Assembly: GCA_019217005.1 (NCBI GenBank)
Contig: JAHBNG010000177.1
Coordinates: forward strand, 1-22,166
Direction: 5' to 3'
Source of the DNA: Chloroflexi bacterium TSY
GTDB taxonomy: Bacteria > Chloroflexota > Anaerolineae > Caldilineales > Caldilineaceae
DNA: 22,166 bases
Part shown: positions 1-7,482 of the stretch, piece by piece
Layout of the letters: each line of letters begins with the position of its first letter
Numbering within the stretch: the first letter of the stretch is position 1
Position numbers and translations under genes: made by a program
Notes under the pieces: generated by a model
Database searches by the model: none
Seen by the model: the letters and a program-made list of their open reading frames with translations, nothing else
Told to the model about the DNA's origin: nothing

Positions 1-1
1 C

Positions 2-244
2 CGCCGGCATCTAAATAGTCCCCCAGCCGCCCCCGATCAGCGACCACTACTAGGGGTGATCCCCAGAAGCATCGACTGTCTGGTCATCGACGTCGATGAG
101 GGGGGATGAAGTGCCGTCACAGCGATCAAGACGCTGCTGAACCTGACCAGCCACAATGGTCTGGTCGTACGCACCCGCCGCGCGGATGGGTCCCATATCT
201 GGGTGCGTTACACCGGTCCAAAATGGCTGAATCTCACGCCATAG
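2..244 (+). pseudogene. primase-polymerase (AEP-like) fragment, frameshifted or truncated
   Basis: One reading frame runs from the window edge to a TGA at 107-109 and reopens in the same frame to a TAG at 242-244. The first part ends in SIDCLVIDVDEGG, resembling the DxD metal-binding motif of archaeo-eukaryotic primase (prim-pol) domains. The second contains LVVRTRRADGSHIWVRYTG, resembling the following strand pair with the conserved His of the s-x-H motif. In the family these motifs lie in this order and at similar spacing. The third acidic motif and everything after it are missing. The in-frame TGA could be a nonsense mutation or mark a small indel nearby. The gene faces the larger minus-strand primase-like gene at 1186-2892, so the block may hold two replication relics. 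The match rests on short motifs only. Confidence 0.4.
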
Positions 245-263
245 CTACGCATCCTCCAACCGA

Positions 264-653
264 TCAACGTCTACCATTCTTGATGTCAGAGAAACAATGC
301 GGAATCCCAAGCCGATTAGCCAGCGCCCTAAGCTCTGCGGACTCAGAGTGATTCAGGGCGTCACGTTGGGCCAGGTCCAGCAGACGCTCAGCAGTCTCGC
401 CCTGCGCGTCTCCCTGGATTGCAAGTCGTAACAGGTACTCCCATACCGCCTCATCACGAATCGGCTGAATGTCGGGTTTGTTCTCGACCTCGGCCAGGTC
501 TGCGGACAGGTCCAGCGCCTGCCTTGGGTCGATGGTGTCTAGCAGCTTCTGACAGTCGGCCTCGATGCGGTCAATGTCGGCCAGAACCTCAGCCGCTGTG
601 ATCTGCCCTCTCAGAAGAGACGTAACAACCGTTCCCGCATGTCTAATTGCGCT
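264..653 (-). pseudogene. unrecognised helical reading frame, no start codon
   Basis: An open minus-strand frame of 129 residues ends at a TGA at 264-266. It has amphipathic, acidic composition, for example ITAAEVLADIDRIEAD and ETAERLLDLAQRDALN, and looks far more protein-like than the other frames here. There is no ATG, GTG or TTG start near its upstream end and a stop lies at 654-656, so the 5' part has been lost or frameshifted. The pattern ERLLDLAQ recurs as RRLLDLAQ in the frame at 874-1131, so the two may be related or parts of one old gene. I do not recognise a family. It lies downstream of the primase-like gene on the same strand. Confidence 0.4.
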
Positions 654-873
654 TCATGACAGTTCCGTCAGTGGTCATGTTGGCGTAGTGGTTAGATTCG
701 CGCGCCATTCCTCAGAGAGAAAGTTGTTTTGCGGTAGGGTGCTTTCCGGTCCTGGTCAAACCCTGTTTCTGTGTAAATCGCAACGAGGGTCAATGCCGAT
801 CGCTTCCAGCTTTATATGCGCGCGATGGTACGCCGAATCGAACCCATGCATCCCAACAGCCGCCGCGAGGCTC

Positions 874-1131
874 TCATATGTGATCCTGTTGGTCAAGCGC
901 ATCTATGATGTACGGGCCCGCTGGCCCGATGCTGTCTAATAGCCGGACATCGACGCGGCCAGCCAGTTCGACAATGCGCCGCCGCCGCTCTCCCTCATCC
1001 CCTATGGTTTGGGCCAAGTCCAACAGTCGGCGCGCGTGTTCATTATCTGGGTCTGGGCGGTTGCGTTGGAAAGCGTCATCGTGCAGATTCTCAGAGAGGG
1101 TGTAAAGTGCGCGCAGCATCTGCCACAACAA
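874..1131 (-). CDS. small unrecognised helical protein or gene fragment
   Basis: A minus-strand frame of about 85 residues (the ATG option is at the MLRALYTL segment). It is rich in Arg, Asp, Glu and Leu, with a predicted helical body (LHDDAFQRNRPDPDNEHARR, then RRLLDLAQTIGDEGERRRR). No catalytic motif is visible and I do not recognise it. Its 5' end lies inside the left arm of the inverted repeat at 1104-1186, so the start may be an artefact of that rearrangement and the frame may be the tail of a longer gene. The RRLLDLAQ segment resembles one in the 264-653 frame. It follows the primase-like gene on the same strand. Confidence 0.4.
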   Translation of the reverse strand: MLWQMLRALYTLSENLHDDAFQRNRPDPDNEHARRLLDLAQTIGDEGERRRRIVELAGRVDVRLLDSIGPAGPYIIDALDQQDHI

Positions 1132-1186
1132 ACTGTTTCGACTGGGCCGTCGTCGTTGACTTTGTGGCAGATGCTGCGCGCACTTT
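1104..1186. repeat. 25-bp perfect inverted repeat with 33-bp spacer
   Basis: Bases 1104-1128 and 1162-1186 are exact reverse complements (the left arm begins AAAGTGCGCGCAGCATC). The spacer is 1129-1161. Both arms lie in sequence that reads as protein on the minus strand: a frame containing ANTYRLNLAYLVDIE enters from one side and the MLRALYTLSENLH frame leaves from the other. The coding frame changes across the repeat, as expected if an inverted duplication occurred inside a gene. No T-tract follows, so it is not an ordinary terminator. Confidence 0.85.
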
Positions 1187-2892
1187 CAATGTCCACCAGA
1201 TAGGCCAGATTGAGCCGGTAGGTGTTGGCATATGGCCCGCCGCCGCGGCGATGGATTCAAGAGCGGCACACTCCCGCGGGCGACGCTGTTCACCCTGGTC
1301 AATTCGCGCTCGATGTTGGCGACTCGATCGGCACAGTACATCACAACCTCGGCCAACAGATTCTTGCTTTCATGCCGGCGCATTCTATCGGCTACGGTCG
1401 CCCGCTGTTTCCCCGTCAGTAATTTTAGCGCCGCGGCCCCGTCTGTGAATTGCTCCACTTGGGCCAACAGTTCACGCGCCTTAAGTAGGTCGCGCTCGCG
1501 GCCCCGCTGGTATGCGGTCATCAATTGGGGGCATAGAAACCGGAGGGCACGTTGGGCACTATCCCGCGAAATTCCGGCCAGGTCCGCTTGGTATCGGCTC
1601 GATATGAAATGCTCAATCTCACCAGTTCGCCGCAAGGCGGCGATCACGCCCAGCCCCGCACGGTTCACTAGATCGCTGTTCCCGTCTCGCGCGGCAATGG
1701 CCACGGTTGCCAGGTCCAACCATTCCGCCAGGGTCTTCGATACGCCGGTGGCCTCATCTGTGAATCGCGTCGGCTCGGTGCGCTCTGGCGGTTCCCAGCC
1801 GTTCAGCTTGGCCATGTAGAAGAGCGTACCGGCCCCCACGCCGCCGCGCATGTCGCTGGCCAGGAGTTTTTTATACTCTCCTGGTTGCTCTTCCGGTCGC
1901 CAGTCAATCAGAATCTGCTCTGTCAGGTCGCTGTTATAGTCCAAAGCAGCATGGGCGGCCCATGCGAGGTTACGCCAGGCCTCATAATGCGGGCGGTAGG
2001 TGATAGTGGCCAGGGCCGCGCGTGTCATATCAGCACTGGCCGAAAAAACCGGGGGTTCCTGGGCGTGTTCCGTTACGCGTGAGGTGTTTGTAGGTCCGGG
2101 GGTGTCCTGGGTGCTCTCCGCGTGTTTTAGCGGCTCGCCGGTGATGGTTTGCCAGATTGCGCCCAAGTCTGCCAGGCTGATGGCCTTGATCCCATGTTGG
2201 GTGTCATGTAGCCGGTAGATCCCGCCATTGTGGGCACCCGCCACTAATTTGTAAGCTGCCGTGCCGGTGGAGTTGATCCCCTTCAGTTCAAGGTGTGGGT
2301 GTTTCTCTCCTTCTGGCGTCCAATTCTGCGTTTGCGCAATCCTATCAGACAGACGGTAAACGAGAGCGCCGCCCTGGGGCTTGTTGGTCCGGATCACTTT
2401 GACGGTATCGGCATAGCCGCCGATCTGGGCCACCTTGCCGGGAAAGTCAAAGTCAGATTCGACGATGATAATCCCATCGAACGCCAACAGACCGACGCTC
2501 ATTTCAGGATGATCTAGCGCATCCTGTCGGGTGGCTGCATTCTCGGCTTGGTTCCAGCCTTCGCGCGCCGGAACTTTGCCGCCTTGGGGGGAATCAGTAC
2601 GAACTTGCCTGCGTTCTGTTCGTGTAGCCAGTGGAGGGCTGCATCACCGGAGATTACGTCAGCCTGACGGCGCTCTTCTTCTTGGCGCTGCCACAACTCT
2701 TTTAGCGTGATTCGTTCCGTTTTCGCTGGCTGGGCGTGGTGGACCGTGACTTTGGGGCCGGAATCGCTTGCGCGCTGGCTGTGTGGGGGTGTGGGTGGTG
2801 CTGTCTTGCGCTACTGCGCTCTGGTTGGTCAAATCTGTATGCTTAACCCCTTGACAAAGGGTGTCGCTTTGTGATAGTATGCTCATAGTCAC
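1186..2892 (-). pseudogene. primase-polymerase-like replication protein, frameshifted
   Basis: The N-terminus starts at the ATG near 2886 (MSILSQSDTL). One frame leads to about 2775, a second carries KTERITLKELWQRQEEERR and ALHWLHEQNAGKFVLIPPK, and from about 2550 a third frame carries the remainder (ENAATRQDALDHPEMSVGLL onward, 438 residues). The succession resembles bifunctional primase/polymerase proteins: an N-terminal 'treat-as-needed' helix, a lysine-proline loop, an acidic strand (IIIVESDFDFPG), then HLELKG and GAHNGGIYRLHD resembling the third motif and the H-x-G-G turn. The usual DxD appears as E-S-D and the His of the second motif is not visible (PQGGALVYRL). The C-terminal part (from about residue 260 of the last frame) is helical with an HTH-like GISRDSAQRALRFL. 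Near 1290 the frame probably shifts again, because ANTYRLNLAYLVDIESAR is read in another frame. It is probably a dead plasmid, phage or satellite primase. Confidence 0.5.
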
Positions 2893-2906
2893 CTAGTCAC
2901 CTAGTC
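2887..2906. repeat. 2.5 tandem copies of AGTCACCT upstream of primase-like gene
   Basis: AGTCACCT is repeated head to tail at 2887-2894 and 2895-2902, followed by AGTC. The array abuts the start of the primase-like gene (ATG near 2886, minus strand). On that strand it reads as AGGTGACT units, so it provides AGGTGA ribosome-binding-like sequence just before the ATG. It could equally be a small operator. Two and a half copies are too few to call an iteron origin. Confidence 0.6.
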
Positions 2907-2933
2907 TTATAGTGCCTGGTGTCGAATAAAGAG

Positions 2934-2979
2934 AAATCTGCGCTTTTGGTTCTATCACCTGGGGAGCGCAGATTTTTTT
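2934..2979 (+). terminator. rho-independent terminator-like hairpin
   Basis: AAATCTGCGC at 2934-2943 pairs with GCGCAGATTT at 2966-2975, and the right arm runs into a T-tract to 2979, as in a plus-strand intrinsic terminator. No gene is visible upstream on the plus strand within 600 bp, so it may instead insulate the primase-like gene from outside transcription, or be a remnant. Confidence 0.7.
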
Positions 2980-2989
2980 ATTGGACCAG

Positions 2990-4088
2990 TGCTGGTTCAT
3001 TGTTGGTTAGTTGAGACGTGGTCATAAATCAAGCAGCCCTGAGAAGGGGCTTAATATTCTTGCCTAAGGGCAGATTACGTTCAAACTGATAAAGCAAAAC
3101 GATTTGATAAAGTAAAAGAGCGCCAAGAACAAAAAGGCGAGTAGAAGTGAGGCCCTTGACGGGAACCTGCCCCTGCCAATCGAAAATATTCTTGAAGAGA
3201 TTGTTGAAAGGTTCGATGGATTTCGATCGCAAGCGGTGAAAGAGTTGTCGGACCTTGACGCCCGGATCAGAATGGGGGTAGGGACCATAGCGAGTAGCAA
3301 CTAACTCGATGTTTTGGCGGTGACAAAGAGCACGGAACTCGGGTTCATTGTAATGGGTGTCTCCAAGGAGATAGCGAGTCTCAAAGGGAAGTTCAGGCAA
3401 GAGAGAGGGAGCCACCTTAATATCAGCATGGTTAGCCGGGGTCAGTTCAGCAGCCAGCGGAATCCAGAGTGCCGTAGCGGTTGAGGCCAGATGTAACTTC
3501 CAGCCAGACCACCAGCCATGATAGCCTGATTTGGACCAGTGCGCCTCAGTATCAATGGTCGAATGAGGCACGACGCCTTTCTCCCGATCTTTCTTGTGCC
3601 AAACGCCGCCTTTGGCTCGTAAGGGGGTGCTATCAATTGAGACCGCTCTCCCTTGCTTAGCCCAGGGTTGAAGCTGTTGGACTAGATGGCGTCCTAGAAC
3701 ACCAATCAAACCTGGCAAACTATCCGGTAATACCGTTAACCGTCTTTCCCAGGTCCGACGCGTCGGAAACTTTCCGTTCTCACAGAGCAGTAAACGCAGT
3801 TGACAGGTTAACTCTGTCTCCTGCTCTAGAAAAGCCAGTAAACTATAGGCTGTATACAAGCGCCGAACAATCATTATGATTAACGCTTTCACCATCAGAC
3901 AATCTGAATACACTTTTGGCCGTCCACGCCCTCGCTTGAGTGGTGCTTCTGGCCACGGCAGACGCTCTACCATTTTGACCAGCAAGAACGTTTATATTCT
4001 CTGATTTCGCCGGTTCTCAGAGAGAAAACGGTCTCATATAGATTTTTGTCTATATATCAAAAGTGTAAACCTAATTTTGAACCACCCC
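2990..4088 (-). mobile_element. insertion sequence with DDE transposase, one end defined
   Basis: The end upstream of the transposase is defined by TGAACCACCCC at 4078-4088, followed inward (read on the minus strand) by an AATTAGGTTTACACTTTTGAT stretch shared with the three 155-bp MITEs of this window. The other end is less clear: TGGTTCATT at about 2992 resembles the opposite MITE end but the outer bases diverge. No 8-bp duplication joins the flanks (CAATTTTT follows 4088; it is not found before 2990). The left boundary is therefore approximate, and the element may have lost or exchanged that end. Confidence 0.7.
3029..3973 (-). CDS. IS transposase, DDE type
   Basis: This transposase catalyses cut-and-paste movement of its IS. 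The open frame is 318 residues from a TTG at 3985; the ATG at 3973 (MVERLPWPEAP) is a likelier start. Numbering from the TTG, the DDE triad is visible as D118 (SIDSTPLR), D209 (LLGDTHYNE) and E258 (SIEPFNNLFKN). A basic GRGRPK stretch precedes a helical DNA-binding N-terminal region. The C-terminus has a hydrophobic helix (LGALLLYQIVLLYQ). Length and layout fit the broad IS4/IS5 DDE_Tnp_1 group; I do not assign a named family. The frame is intact, so it could act in trans on the three MITEs that share its end sequence. It separates the GC-rich accessory block from the sulfate-activation gene. Confidence 0.85.
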   Translation of the reverse strand: MVERLPWPEAPLKRGRGRPKVYSDCLMVKALIIMIVRRLYTAYSLLAFLEQETELTCQLRLLLCENGKFPTRRTWERRLTVLPDSLPGLIGVLGRHLVQQLQPWAKQGRAVSIDSTPLRAKGGVWHKKDREKGVVPHSTIDTEAHWSKSGYHGWWSGWKLHLASTATALWIPLAAELTPANHADIKVAPSLLPELPFETRYLLGDTHYNEPEFRALCHRQNIELVATRYGPYPHSDPGVKVRQLFHRLRSKSIEPFNNLFKNIFDWQGQVPVKGLTSTRLFVLGALLLYQIVLLYQFERNLPLGKNIKPLLRAA

Positions 4089-4116
4089 CAATTTTTTATC
4101 TTTAGTTGGAGGCCTC

Positions 4117-5847
4117 ATGGCAGTTTTAGAAACTTTAGAAGCAACCAAGCTGATTTCTCCATACGGAGGCGAGTTGATTGATCTGATCGTCCCTGACGAG
4201 GCGCAAGAAGAATTGAAGAACTATGCCGGAACATTGCCATCTATTCAAATCTCTGAACGTGCAGTGTGTGATTTGGAACTGTTAGCCGTTGGTGGATTTT
4301 CACCACTCGATCGCTTTATGGGAGCAGAAGATCATCAACGTGTGTTGGATGAGATGCGCTTGGCAAATGGCACTCTTTTCCCGATGCCGATTACCTTACC
4401 TGTCGACCCTGATTCAGGCGTGAATCTCGACACGGATATCGCAATTCGCGATTCCAAGAACAACCTGCTGGCAATCATGACTGTGGAAGAGATGTATGAG
4501 TGGGATCGCGAGGAAGTATCGCAAAAAGTGTTCGGTACCCTTAGCCCACGCCATCCCCTTGTTGCCGAGATGTATCGCTGGGGTAACGTGAATATCTCTG
4601 GTCGTTTACAGGTACTCGAACTACCGAAACACTTTGATTATCAGGATTTGCGTTTGACACCCGAACAGACTCGTGCACAACTTGCTCAGATTAACCGTGA
4701 AAATGTCGTTGCCTTTCAGACGCGTAACCCGCTGCACCGTGTTCATGAAGAGTTGACAAAACGAGCAGCGCAAGCGGCCGATGGTGTTCTCCTGTTGCAT
4801 CCCGTCGTCGGCATGACCAAACCAGGCGATGTCGATCACTTTACCCGTGTGCGCACCTACAAAGCACTTGCCGCTCGCTACTATGAGCCAGATCAAATCC
4901 TGCTCTCATTATTGCCACTTGCCATGCGCATGGGTGGACCGCGGGAGGCTCTCTGGCATGCAATCATTCGCCGCAACTATGGTGCAAATCACTTGATTGT
5001 CGGGCGAGATCATGCCGGTCCTGGCTCTGATTCTGACAGCAAACCTTTCTATGGACCATATGATGCACAGGATATGGTTGAACAACACAGCGAAGAAGTT
5101 GGCGTCAAGATGGTGCCTTTCCGCATGTTGGCCTATTTGCCCGAAGAAGAGCGCTACGAAGAGATTACCAAAATCTCTGACGATACGCCAACGGCATCCA
5201 TTTCTGGTACGCAAGTCCGTGAGGATTATCTAAACAATGGCAAACCGCTGCCAGAATGGTTCACTCGTCCGGAAGTAGCGGAGATCCTGGCTGAAGCTTA
5301 TCCACCACGTCACAAGCAAGGCGTCTGCATCTGGTTTACGGGCTTGAGCGGCTCTGGTAAGTCGACGACCGCCGGGGTACTGACAACCCTGCTCCAAGAG
5401 GCCGGACGTCAGGTCACCGTATTGGATGGCGATGTTGTGCGAACGCATCTCTCCAAGGGGCTTGGCTTTAGCAAAGAAGATCGCGACATCAATATTCGCC
5501 GCATTGGTTATGTTGCTTCCGAACTCGTTCGTCATGGAGGCGTTGTGATCTGTGCTGCCGTGAGTCCATATCGCGCAACACGCAACGACGTGCGCAATAT
5601 GGTTGGCACTGACCAATTTGTTGAGGTCTTTGTGGATACGCCTCTCTCTGTCTGTGAGGATCGAGACGTGAAGGGTATGTATGCTGCCGCCCGCCGCGGT
5701 GAGATCAAAGACTTTACTGGCATTGACGACCCATATGAGGCCCCAAATAACCCGGAATTGACGCTTGACACAGTTTCCAATACCCCAGAAGGGAATGCGC
5801 ACCTTGTTTGTGACTTTATGCGCATTGCTGGTTTCTTGCGAGCATAG
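4117..5847 (+). CDS. sat: bifunctional sulfate adenylyltransferase / adenylylsulfate kinase
   Basis: This cytosolic enzyme activates sulfate with ATP to APS, then phosphorylates APS to PAPS for assimilation or sulfonation. The 576 residues read as an N-terminal PUA-like domain (about 1-170), an ATP sulfurylase catalytic domain (170-390) and an APS kinase domain (395-576). QTRNPLH near residue 201 and VGRDHAGPG near 295 are the nucleotide-binding signatures of ATP sulfurylase. GLSGSGKS near 409-416 is the kinase P-loop, followed by DGDVVRTHL and DRDINIRRIG, the APS-binding region. The intact P-loop suggests a working kinase rather than the degenerate regulatory domain of fungal homologues. GGAGG at 4108-4112 lies just before the ATG. 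The IS end at 4088 is only 28 bp upstream, so any native promoter was displaced or replaced by IS sequence. The next gene is convergent. Confidence 0.95.
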   Translation: MAVLETLEATKLISPYGGELIDLIVPDEAQEELKNYAGTLPSIQISERAVCDLELLAVGGFSPLDRFMGAEDHQRVLDEMRLANGTLFPMPITLPVDPDSGVNLDTDIAIRDSKNNLLAIMTVEEMYEWDREEVSQKVFGTLSPRHPLVAEMYRWGNVNISGRLQVLELPKHFDYQDLRLTPEQTRAQLAQINRENVVAFQTRNPLHRVHEELTKRAAQAADGVLLLHPVVGMTKPGDVDHFTRVRTYKALAARYYEPDQILLSLLPLAMRMGGPREALWHAIIRRNYGANHLIVGRDHAGPGSDSDSKPFYGPYDAQDMVEQHSEEVGVKMVPFRMLAYLPEEERYEEITKISDDTPTASISGTQVREDYLNNGKPLPEWFTRPEVAEILAEAYPPRHKQGVCIWFTGLSGSGKSTTAGVLTTLLQEAGRQVTVLDGDVVRTHLSKGLGFSKEDRDINIRRIGYVASELVRHGGVVICAAVSPYRATRNDVRNMVGTDQFVEVFVDTPLSVCEDRDVKGMYAAARRGEIKDFTGIDDPYEAPNNPELTLDTVSNTPEGNAHLVCDFMRIAGFLRA

Positions 5848-5905
5848 GCTCAGTAAGCGTTCGTTTTTTTGACTTGCAAATAAAACGCGAGTCTGAATTG
5901 AGCAA

Positions 5906-6082
5906 GCTGATTTTCTCGGAATTTATCTGATATAGATGTTCAGATAATGTTTTTCCACGCAAAACAGTAGCTTGTCAGCATTGCAGCCGGTCAGCCAGAG
6001 AGCTGACGAGCTGACCGGCTGCAATGCCATCCATGACAGGTAAATCTTTTCCTGAAAGGCTATAGAATCCGAGAAAATCAGC
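5906..6082. repeat. 177-bp nested palindromic element
   Basis: GCTGATTTTCTCGGA at 5906-5920 is the exact reverse complement of TCCGAGAAAATCAGC at 6068-6082. Nested inside is a 17-bp perfect inverted repeat: CATTGCAGCCGGTCAGC at 5979-5995 with its complement at 6010-6026. Short TGTCA/TGACA arms flank the inner stem (5973-5977 and 6034-6038). No ORF fits. It fills the gap between convergent sat and the PLD gene. It may be a palindromic mobile unit or a structured transcript end. No target duplication was recognised. Confidence 0.85.
5979..6026. terminator. strong 17-bp hairpin between convergent genes
   Basis: The perfect 17-bp GC-rich stem with a 14-nt loop lies between the 3' ends of sat (5847) and the PLD-like gene (6207). 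GTCAGC in the left arm can alternatively pair with GCTGAC in the loop (6002-6007). There is no T-tract on either side, so termination is inferred from position and stem strength only. Confidence 0.45.
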
Positions 6083-6206
6083 CCAAGCCGTGTTATCCGT
6101 GTTCTATTCCAGCTTTATTGACGAATACCGCAAACAAAGTTATGAATTATTCGTGGCTTTAACGTCACCGTAATTTTAACTTTCAACGCAGGACAACCGT
6201 TACGCT

Positions 6207-7481
6207 TTATTCACCACGATGAACAACCGCTGCATCCCATAACCGTTCAAATTCGTCGACAAATTCCTGTGCAAATGCTTCATGGTGTATGATAATGATA
6301 TTTTCATCATTCTTGCGATTGGCATTGGCGCTGAAGTTAAAGGAACCGAAAACGACCGTTTCCCGATCAACAATGATGACCTTGTGATGCATGATGTAGG
6401 GATTTGCATCTTGATAAACCTGAACATTGTCTAACCCGGCTGCTGACATGATGGGATAATAGCTGCTCTCTGTTGAGGACCCTGCCGATTCGAACAACCC
6501 CCTGATCTGCACACCCGCATCTGCACGCCCAAGCATAGCCTCGCCGATCTCTTCGTTGGTAAATGAGAACGCCATAAAGAGGATTTCTTCTTGGGCACGC
6601 ACAACTGTCCGTGCAATGACATTGACCAACTCCATCTCTTTTTCAGGCGAAAAGTAATTCTCTACCTGGATTCCTGCAATCGTTAACTTTTCGTTGGGCG
6701 TATTGGCTGGCGATTTGGGTCCAAAGCTCCTCTCGTCGTACATTTCATTCATTTCAACCACATAGTTGGCTGCCAACTCGGATGACTCAATCCGCACAAC
6801 ATTGTTGTCATTACAATAGACGCCGTTGGACGTAAAATTCATGGAACCAACCCAAAGAGTTTTCTGATCAATGACAATGAACTTGTTATGCATCAAGCCG
6901 CTTCGCTTGTCTTCGATCACGCTGATGCCATGCCGACGTAGCCGGCGAATACTGGGCAACTCACCATAATCTTCATCTGTGACCACTCTGACAAGCAGCC
7001 CCCGACTTTCCAGTTCGATCAGTGCATTGACCAGCGGCTCGGAGTCGAGGTCAAAAGCGGCAATGTCAACCTGCTCGGATGCCTGCAAAATATCCAGAGC
7101 GATCGTTTCATCGACTCCGCCTTTGCGCTCTTCCTCTGATGGGCAGGTGGGATCTGTAAAGTAGATTTGGTATGGAAGGTTGCGTGTCTCTGTTCCCCCA
7201 TTGCCCTGCCCGGCGTGTTCTCTGTCTGAGTCAGCAGAGGGCGCTGACTCATCATCCGATCCATCAATTACGTCTCCGGTCCACCCGGTGGATTGCGATT
7301 CAGATTCAAGAAGCACATTTGCAATCTCTAGGAGCGAGTCAATTGAAGCATCATCCAAGAAATCGAAGCGATAAGCAAGAACGACCACGATCGCGGCGAT
7401 TCCGACTGCAAGTATGCTTATCGGTTTACTACGCCCGGTTTTCGGTTTTCTGTTTTCAAGAGGGTTTGGTCCACTACTCAT
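6207..7481 (-). CDS. membrane-anchored phospholipase D-like protein, two HKD motifs
   Basis: A 424-residue phospholipase D superfamily protein, a family that hydrolyses phosphodiester bonds in lipids or nucleic acids. A short Lys/Arg-rich N-terminus is followed by one hydrophobic segment (about residues 21-37) and an acidic Ser/Gly-rich linker to about residue 100, so the catalytic part is probably outside the membrane. The first HKD motif is H198-x-K200-x4-D205 (MHNKFIVID, followed by GSMNF). The second is H365-x-K367-x4-D372 (MHHKVIIVD, followed by GSFNFSANANRKNDEN). Both are complete, and one polypeptide forms the two-lobed active site. The layout resembles secreted Nuc-type endonucleases or cardiolipin synthases; the substrate cannot be told. 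The ATG is one base after the TAA of the enolase-like gene, which suggests translational coupling, so the MITE in that gene could reduce its expression. Confidence 0.88.
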   Translation of the reverse strand: MSSGPNPLENRKPKTGRSKPISILAVGIAAIVVVLAYRFDFLDDASIDSLLEIANVLLESESQSTGWTGDVIDGSDDESAPSADSDREHAGQGNGGTETRNLPYQIYFTDPTCPSEEERKGGVDETIALDILQASEQVDIAAFDLDSEPLVNALIELESRGLLVRVVTDEDYGELPSIRRLRRHGISVIEDKRSGLMHNKFIVIDQKTLWVGSMNFTSNGVYCNDNNVVRIESSELAANYVVEMNEMYDERSFGPKSPANTPNEKLTIAGIQVENYFSPEKEMELVNVIARTVVRAQEEILFMAFSFTNEEIGEAMLGRADAGVQIRGLFESAGSSTESSYYPIMSAAGLDNVQVYQDANPYIMHHKVIIVDRETVVFGSFNFSANANRKNDENIIIIHHEAFAQEFVDEFERLWDAAVVHRGE

Positions 7482-7482
7482 T

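Noticed and set aside
672..845. tRNA-like pieces: GTAGTGGTTAGATTCGCGC and a GGTTCGATTC-like T-arm on the opposite strand
   Set aside because: The pieces lie on opposite strands, their stems do not pair, and no acceptor or anticodon arm fits.
2893..2990. Iteron-type replication origin upstream of the primase-like gene
   Set aside because: Only two and a half 8-bp repeats are present, with no AT-rich unwinding stretch or DnaA box cluster that I can see.
2985..3000. Right-hand terminal repeat of the IS at TGGTTCATT
   Set aside because: Only the inner bases resemble the MITE end and no CAATTTTT duplication precedes it, so it is not called as a defined IS end.
5230..5802. 190-residue frame on the minus strand
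   Set aside because: It is the antisense shadow of the APS kinase domain of sat.
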